From the NCBI RefSeq assembly GCF_900187975.1, contig NZ_FZPC01000040.1, forward strand, positions 1 to 53,802: a stretch of 53,802 bases of DNA, written 5' to 3'. The notes under the pieces were generated by a model. It had not been told where the DNA came from, did no database searches, and saw only the letters and a list, made by a program, of their open reading frames with translations. Source of the stretch: Pseudomonas delhiensis. Lineage in GTDB: Bacteria; Pseudomonadota; Gammaproteobacteria; Pseudomonadales; Pseudomonadaceae. Each line of letters starts with the position of its first letter. The first letter of the stretch is position 1. The translations under genes were made by a program, and so were the position numbers. Shown here one piece after another: positions 49,633 to 53,802 of the stretch.

Positions 49633-51387
49633 ATGGACAATAACAAGAAGCTGCATGGCGAAACCGTTGATGTCGTGATTTCGGGCCTGGGCCCAACGGG
49701 TGCCACCTTGGCGCACCTGCTGGGTAAACGCGGTCTGTCGGTCATCGTGCTGGAGCGTGAGCCAACCTTCTATGGAAATGCTCGGGCCGTATACACCGAC
49801 GATGAATGCATGCGAATCATGCAGTCCGCCGGCGTTGCAGACGAACTTGCAGAAGACATGCAGATCGACACGCCAGCCCAGTGGACCTTCGCCGATGGTC
49901 GCGTGCTTGGCCAGTACTGGCAGTTGAAACGTCCGTTCGGTTGGCCCGTGATCAACTTCTTGTATCAGCCCTGGATGGAAACACGCCTGACCGATCTTCT
50001 CCAGCGCTACCCCAATGTCCAGATTCGACGAGGCCGGGAACTCACCGCCTTTGAACAAAACGATGAATGGGTGACCGTCACTCACCAGGCCACGCGGACC
50101 TTCCGCTTCAGTGAAAGCAGCGACGCGCGTAGCGAGCACGAAATTGACGTAGACCCCCAGATCATTCGAGCTCGCTATCTGGTCGGCGCCGACGGCGGTC
50201 GAAGCACCGTGCGCGAGTCGCTCGGCATCAAGATGGACGGCAAGAATTTCCCGGAGCCGTGGCTGGTCGTCGACCTGGAGCTTAAAGAGGGTGAGGAAGC
50301 TCTGCGACACATCCCCTACTTCAACTTCGTCTGCGACCCCATCTGCCCCACCGTCAGTTGTCCGCAGCCGGGAAGATTCCATCGCTTCGAGTTCATGCTC
50401 ATGCCCGGCCAGACCAAGGAGTACATGGAGGACCCGGCAACCGTCCGCAAGCTCATCAGTCGTCACGTCGATCCGGATAAATTCGACGTCAAGCGACGCC
50501 TCGTTTACACCTTCAACGCCCTGGTCGCTCAGGAATGGCGCCGGGGACGTGTGCTGCTCGCGGGTGACGCGGCGCACATGACGCCGCAGTTCATGGGCCA
50601 AGGCATGAGCTCGGGTGTACGCGACGCTTATAACCTGGCCTGGAAACTCGACGCTGTCCTTAAAGGCAGGGCGGGTGATCAGCTTCTGGATACCTATAGT
50701 CGGGAACGCTACCACCACGCCAAAGCGATGATCGACATTTCGGTCGTGATGAAGGATTTCGTTTCGATGGCCCATCCAGTGAAGGCGGCCCTGCGAAACA
50801 TCACTGCCAAAACGTTGCAGGCCACCCCGGTCATCGGCAAGTGGATTCGTGAAGGTGGCTTCAAACCGACGCCAACCTATAAGGCCGGCACCTACCTGGG
50901 CATACCGCGCCGCGGTCGTCGATCCGTCGAAGGAAAGATGGTTCCCCAACCCCATGTCCGAACCTTCAAGGGTAAGAGAGTGCTGCTCGACAGCCTCATG
51001 GGCGAGGACTTTGCGCTTATTGGTCTGGGCGTGAACCCTCAGGACTTCCTCAATGGCCAGTCTCGTGCACTGCTCGCCGCGCAGGGGGTGAACTACCTGA
51101 GCCTGTTCCCCTTCGGCGGCCGGCCCCAGGGGAAAGATGTTCAACGCCACACGCCCAGCGGTCTGGTTGAGGTCGAAGAAGTCGGCGAAGAAATGCTCAA
51201 GTGGTTTAAGCGATCAGGCGCAAAACAGAACGCTGTAGCCATCGTCCGGCCAGACAAGTTCGCCTTTGCCGTCGTATCGGGCGACGAGTTGAATGCCGCT
51301 ATCGAGGAACTCGGTCGTCAACTCGGTTGGTCCGCTGCACTCGCCGGCTCTGTAACTGAACGACAGCCGCTGAGGAAATCCGCATGA
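49633..51387 (+). CDS. mhpA: FAD-dependent aromatic hydroxylase (MhpA-like)
   Basis: A 584-residue class A flavin monooxygenase that adds a hydroxyl group to a phenol using NAD(P)H and O2, giving a catechol. FAD-binding [13 protein letters not shown] (Gly18-x-Gly-x-x-Gly23) is followed by ERE, the DG motif [17 protein letters not shown] and the GD motif [20 protein letters not shown]. The C-terminal thioredoxin-like domain matches MhpA / 3-(3-hydroxyphenyl)propionate hydroxylase. MhpA is about 554 residues; this one has a longer middle section. It starts 15 bases after the dioxygenase gene and overlaps the hydratase gene (ATGA). It probably supplies the catechol for the dioxygenase. Confidence 0.92.
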   Translation: MDNNKKLHGETVDVVISGLGPTGATLAHLLGKRGLSVIVLEREPTFYGNARAVYTDDECMRIMQSAGVADELAEDMQIDTPAQWTFADGRVLGQYWQLKRPFGWPVINFLYQPWMETRLTDLLQRYPNVQIRRGRELTAFEQNDEWVTVTHQATRTFRFSESSDARSEHEIDVDPQIIRARYLVGADGGRSTVRESLGIKMDGKNFPEPWLVVDLELKEGEEALRHIPYFNFVCDPICPTVSCPQPGRFHRFEFMLMPGQTKEYMEDPATVRKLISRHVDPDKFDVKRRLVYTFNALVAQEWRRGRVLLAGDAAHMTPQFMGQGMSSGVRDAYNLAWKLDAVLKGRAGDQLLDTYSRERYHHAKAMIDISVVMKDFVSMAHPVKAALRNITAKTLQATPVIGKWIREGGFKPTPTYKAGTYLGIPRRGRRSVEGKMVPQPHVRTFKGKRVLLDSLMGEDFALIGLGVNPQDFLNGQSRALLAAQGVNYLSLFPFGGRPQGKDVQRHTPSGLVEVEEVGEEMLKWFKRSGAKQNAVAIVRPDKFAFAVVSGDELNAAIEELGRQLGWSAALAGSVTERQPLRKSA

Positions 51388-52205
51388 GCCTCGATTCAGA
51401 AGTGCTTGAGAGGCTCGCTGCCGATCTGCGCCATGCAGAGCTGCATGGGGAGGCCATTGCACCTCTGCGCACCGAGCTTGGTTCGGACAACGGAGACGCT
51501 GCCTATGCCATCCAACGTATCAATGTTGAGCATTGGCAAAGCACGGGGCGCCGGATCGTTGGCCGCAAAATTGGTCTCACCAATCCCAAGGTGCAAGCCC
51601 AACTTGGGGTCGATCAGCCCGACTTCGGGACCCTGTTCGCCGATATGTGCTACGGCGAACAACAGGGCATCGCAATCGAGCGTGTGATGCAACCAAAGAT
51701 CGAGGCCGAGATCGCCCTGGTCCTGGGGCGCGACCTGCCTCGGGCAGATACCACGTTTGATGAGCTATGCGCGGCAGTGCGATGGGTGCTTCCTGCGCTG
51801 GAAATCGTCGGCAGCCGCATTCGCAACTGGGACATCCGTTATGTCGACACCGTCGCTGACAATGCCTCCTGTGGCGCCTATGTGCTAGGTGGCCCGCTTC
51901 GTCGGCTGGAAGGGTTGGACCTGCTCGATTGTCAGATGCGGATGACATTGAACGGGCAGGAAGTGTCCAGCGGCAGAGGGCGGGAGTGCCTTGGGCACCC
52001 GCTGAATGCCGCAGTCTGGCTGGCTCGCAAAATGGCGTCACTCGGCACGCCCCTCCTCGCTGGGGACCTGATCCTGACTGGCGCTCTTGGCCCCATGATT
52101 CCCGTGAAGGAGGGGGACAGATTCACCGCCACCATTGAGGGAATTGGAAGCGTCTCTACCCATTTCTTCAGCGCCACCCCAGATGCTGTCTTTCTACCGA
52201 GCTAA
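51384..52205 (+). CDS. mhpD: 2-hydroxypenta-2,4-dienoate hydratase
   Basis: A 273-residue enzyme of the MhpD/BphH family that hydrates 2-hydroxypentadienoate to 4-hydroxy-2-oxovalerate. Family motifs are [49 protein letters not shown] and [12 protein letters not shown]. The ATG overlaps the upstream TGA by 4 bases, with GAGGAA as ribosome binding site. Its codons are noticeably less GC-biased than those of the next gene, which starts 10 bases later. Confidence 0.93.
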   Translation: MSLDSEVLERLAADLRHAELHGEAIAPLRTELGSDNGDAAYAIQRINVEHWQSTGRRIVGRKIGLTNPKVQAQLGVDQPDFGTLFADMCYGEQQGIAIERVMQPKIEAEIALVLGRDLPRADTTFDELCAAVRWVLPALEIVGSRIRNWDIRYVDTVADNASCGAYVLGGPLRRLEGLDLLDCQMRMTLNGQEVSSGRGRECLGHPLNAAVWLARKMASLGTPLLAGDLILTGALGPMIPVKEGDRFTATIEGIGSVSTHFFSATPDAVFLPS

Positions 52206-52214
52206 GAGAAGACC

Positions 52215-53147
52215 ATGAGCCAGAAACGCAAAGTCGCCATCATCGGCTCCGGCAACATCGGCACTGACCTGATGATCAAGCTCCTGCGCAACGCGCAGCA
52301 CCTGGAAATGGCCGCCATGGTCGGCATCGACCCGGCCTCCGACGGTCTGGCCCGCGCATCACGAATGGGCGTGGCCACCACCCACGAAGGCGTGGAAGGC
52401 CTGACCCGCCTGCCGATCTTCGACGAGATCGACTTCGTCTTCGATGCCACCTCCGCCGGCGCCCACGTGAAGAACGATGCATTCCTTCGGGGCCACAAGC
52501 CCAACCTTCGCGTGATCGACCTGACCCCGGCCGCAATAGGTCCCTATTGCGTGCCGGTGGTCAACCTGGAGCAGCACCTGCAGGCACTGAACGTGAACAT
52601 GGTGACCTGTGGTGGGCAGGCGACCATTCCGATGGTGGCCGCCGTGTCCCGCGTGGCCAAGGTGCATTACGCGGAGATCATCGCTTCCATCGCCAGCAAA
52701 TCCGCCGGCCCCGGCACCCGCGCCAATATCGACGAGTTCACCGAGACCACCAGCAAGGCCATCGAAGTGATCGGCGGCGCGGCCAAGGGCAAGGCGATCA
52801 TCATCATGAACCCGGCCGAGCCGCCGCTGATCATGCGCGATACCGTCTATGTCCTTTCCGAAGCCGTGGAACAGGCGAAGGTCGAAGCGTCCATCGAGGA
52901 AATGGCGGCTGCCGTGCAGGCCTACGTCCCCGGCTACCGCCTGAAGCAGAAGGTGCAGTTCGATGAGGTCCGCGACCTGAACATTCCCGGCCACGGTCGC
53001 TTCAGCGGCCTGAAGACCTCGGTGTTCCTCGAAGTCGAAGGCGCCGCCCACTACCTGCCGGCCTACGCCGGCAACCTCGACATCATGACCTCCGCCGCGC
53101 TGGCCACTGCCGAGCGCATGGCGCAAGCAATGGGGGCCTCGGCATGA
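52215..53147 (+). CDS. mhpF: Acetaldehyde dehydrogenase (acylating)
   Basis: A 310-residue enzyme converting acetaldehyde, NAD+ and CoA to acetyl-CoA. The NAD loop is GSGNIG (residues 11-16); the catalytic Cys132 is in [33 protein letters not shown] and [12 protein letters not shown] are typical of MhpF/BphJ/DmpF. It forms a channelling complex with the aldolase encoded next, whose start codon overlaps its stop (ATGA). Codon use from here on is strongly GC-biased, unlike the genes immediately before. Confidence 0.95.
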   Translation: MSQKRKVAIIGSGNIGTDLMIKLLRNAQHLEMAAMVGIDPASDGLARASRMGVATTHEGVEGLTRLPIFDEIDFVFDATSAGAHVKNDAFLRGHKPNLRVIDLTPAAIGPYCVPVVNLEQHLQALNVNMVTCGGQATIPMVAAVSRVAKVHYAEIIASIASKSAGPGTRANIDEFTETTSKAIEVIGGAAKGKAIIIMNPAEPPLIMRDTVYVLSEAVEQAKVEASIEEMAAAVQAYVPGYRLKQKVQFDEVRDLNIPGHGRFSGLKTSVFLEVEGAAHYLPAYAGNLDIMTSAALATAERMAQAMGASA

Positions 53148-53802
53148 GCCAGAAACTCTATATCTCCGACGTGACCCTGCGCGATGGCATGCACGCGATC
53201 CGCCACCAGTATTCCCTGGAGGATGTGCGCGCCATCGCCGCGGCCCTGGACATGGCGAAAGTCGATTCCATCGAAGTGGCCCACGGCGACGGCCTGCAAG
53301 GTTCGTCGTTCAACTACGGCTTCGGCGCCCACACCGACCTGGAATGGATCGAAGCGGCAGCGGATGTGGTCAACCACGCCAAGATCGCCACGCTGCTGCT
53401 GCCAGGGATTGGCACCATTCACGACCTGAAGAACGCCTACACCGCCGGCGCCCGCGTCGTGCGCGTGGCCACCCACTGCACCGAAGCGGACGTCTCCAAG
53501 CAACACATCGAGTACGCCCGCGAGCTGGGCATGGACACGGTCGGTTTCCTGATGATGAGCCATATGCAGACGCCGGAAGGCCTCGCGCAGCAGGCCAAGC
53601 TGATGGAGAGCTACGGTGCCACCTGCATCTACGTGGTCGATTCCGGCGGCGCCATGAACATGGACGACATCCGGGCGCGTTTCCGCGCGGTGAAGGCCGT
53701 GCTCAAGCCCGAGACCGAAACCGGCATCCACGCCCACCACAACCTCAGCCTCGGCGTGGCCAACTCCATCGCCGCGGTGGAGGAGGGCTGCAACCGCATT
53801 GA
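53144..53802 (+). CDS. mhpE: 4-hydroxy-2-oxovalerate aldolase (partial, C-terminus off the window)
   Basis: The first 219 residues of a DmpG/MhpE/BphI-type aldolase that splits 4-hydroxy-2-oxovalerate to pyruvate and acetaldehyde. The HMGL-like opening is [20 protein letters not shown], with the metal-binding Asp and the catalytic Arg/His. [34 protein letters not shown] and [17 protein letters not shown] (metal-binding HxH) are as expected. It overlaps the dehydrogenase gene by 4 bases. Family length is about 340, so roughly a third lies beyond the edge. Confidence 0.95.
   Translation, partial: MSQKLYISDVTLRDGMHAIRHQYSLEDVRAIAAALDMAKVDSIEVAHGDGLQGSSFNYGFGAHTDLEWIEAAADVVNHAKIATLLLPGIGTIHDLKNAYTAGARVVRVATHCTEADVSKQHIEYARELGMDTVGFLMMSHMQTPEGLAQQAKLMESYGATCIYVVDSGGAMNMDDIRARFRAVKAVLKPETETGIHAHHNLSLGVANSIAAVEEGCNRI

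Overview
The window is about 54 kb of GC-rich DNA that reads as a Pseudomonas-type chromosome. The evidence is a paired REP element of the common Pseudomonas form at 637-701, OprD-family porins, a zinc-starvation operon in the order known from P. aeruginosa PA1922-PA1925, and dense GC-biased codons. Species is not determined; the high-GC P. nitroreducens / citronellolis / knackmussii group is a guess. I saw no rRNA, tRNA, CRISPR array, intact insertion sequence or replication origin.

Left part (1-9.3 kb). A partial etfB is followed by a leftward operon for a type III CoA-transferase, a 3-oxoadipyl-CoA-type thiolase, a PaaH-like 3-hydroxyacyl-CoA dehydrogenase and a PaaF-like enoyl-CoA hydratase. 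An IclR regulator, an acyl-CoA dehydrogenase and an AAHS-type MFS carrier face it. Together they form a complete import, activation and beta-oxidation set that fits a dicarboxylate such as adipate. Two near-identical palindromes in the divergent promoter are probable IclR operators.

Middle part (9.3-28.3 kb). Intact genes alternate with gene graveyards. Fragments of a polyamine-binding protein, a LysR regulator and a di-heme peroxidase are fused end to end at 9.3-10.6 kb. An HD-GYP protein gene follows, then a scrap of a DUF932 phage/plasmid gene. Next is a leftward, overlapping four-gene operon (TonB receptor, CobN-like, MotA/ExbB-like, DUF2149) with a Zur-like box. Remnants of an OprD porin and a PBP3 gene follow, then AraC and LysR regulators. 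After these come a Tat-exported YtcJ-like amidohydrolase, an OprD porin, a YcaC-like hydrolase, a XapX protein and a YoaK/DUF1275 protein.

Right part (28.3-53.8 kb). This is a large aromatic / acyl-CoA catabolic island with two predicted regulons. A MarR-type regulator sits beside five copies of TGTCAAC-N4-GTTGACA. These lie in front of a beta-oxidation operon (acyl-CoA dehydrogenase, FadB-like, thiolase), an MhpT-like carrier with an OprD porin, and a second operon (thioesterase, acyl-CoA ligase, acyl-CoA dehydrogenase, Tat-exported amidohydrolase). A TetR regulator sits beside three copies of TGAACA-N4-TGTTCA. These lie in front of a paralogous amidohydrolase, tetR itself, and a meta-cleavage operon (hydrolase, type I extradiol dioxygenase, flavin hydroxylase, hydratase, acetaldehyde dehydrogenase, aldolase). 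A DUF1302/DUF1329 outer-envelope pair lies between. The most economical reading is a two-stage pathway. A hydrophobic hydroxyphenyl-alkanoate-like acid would be imported, CoA-activated and chain-shortened, then its ring hydroxylated and meta-cleaved to pyruvate and acetyl-CoA. The substrate is inferred, not shown.
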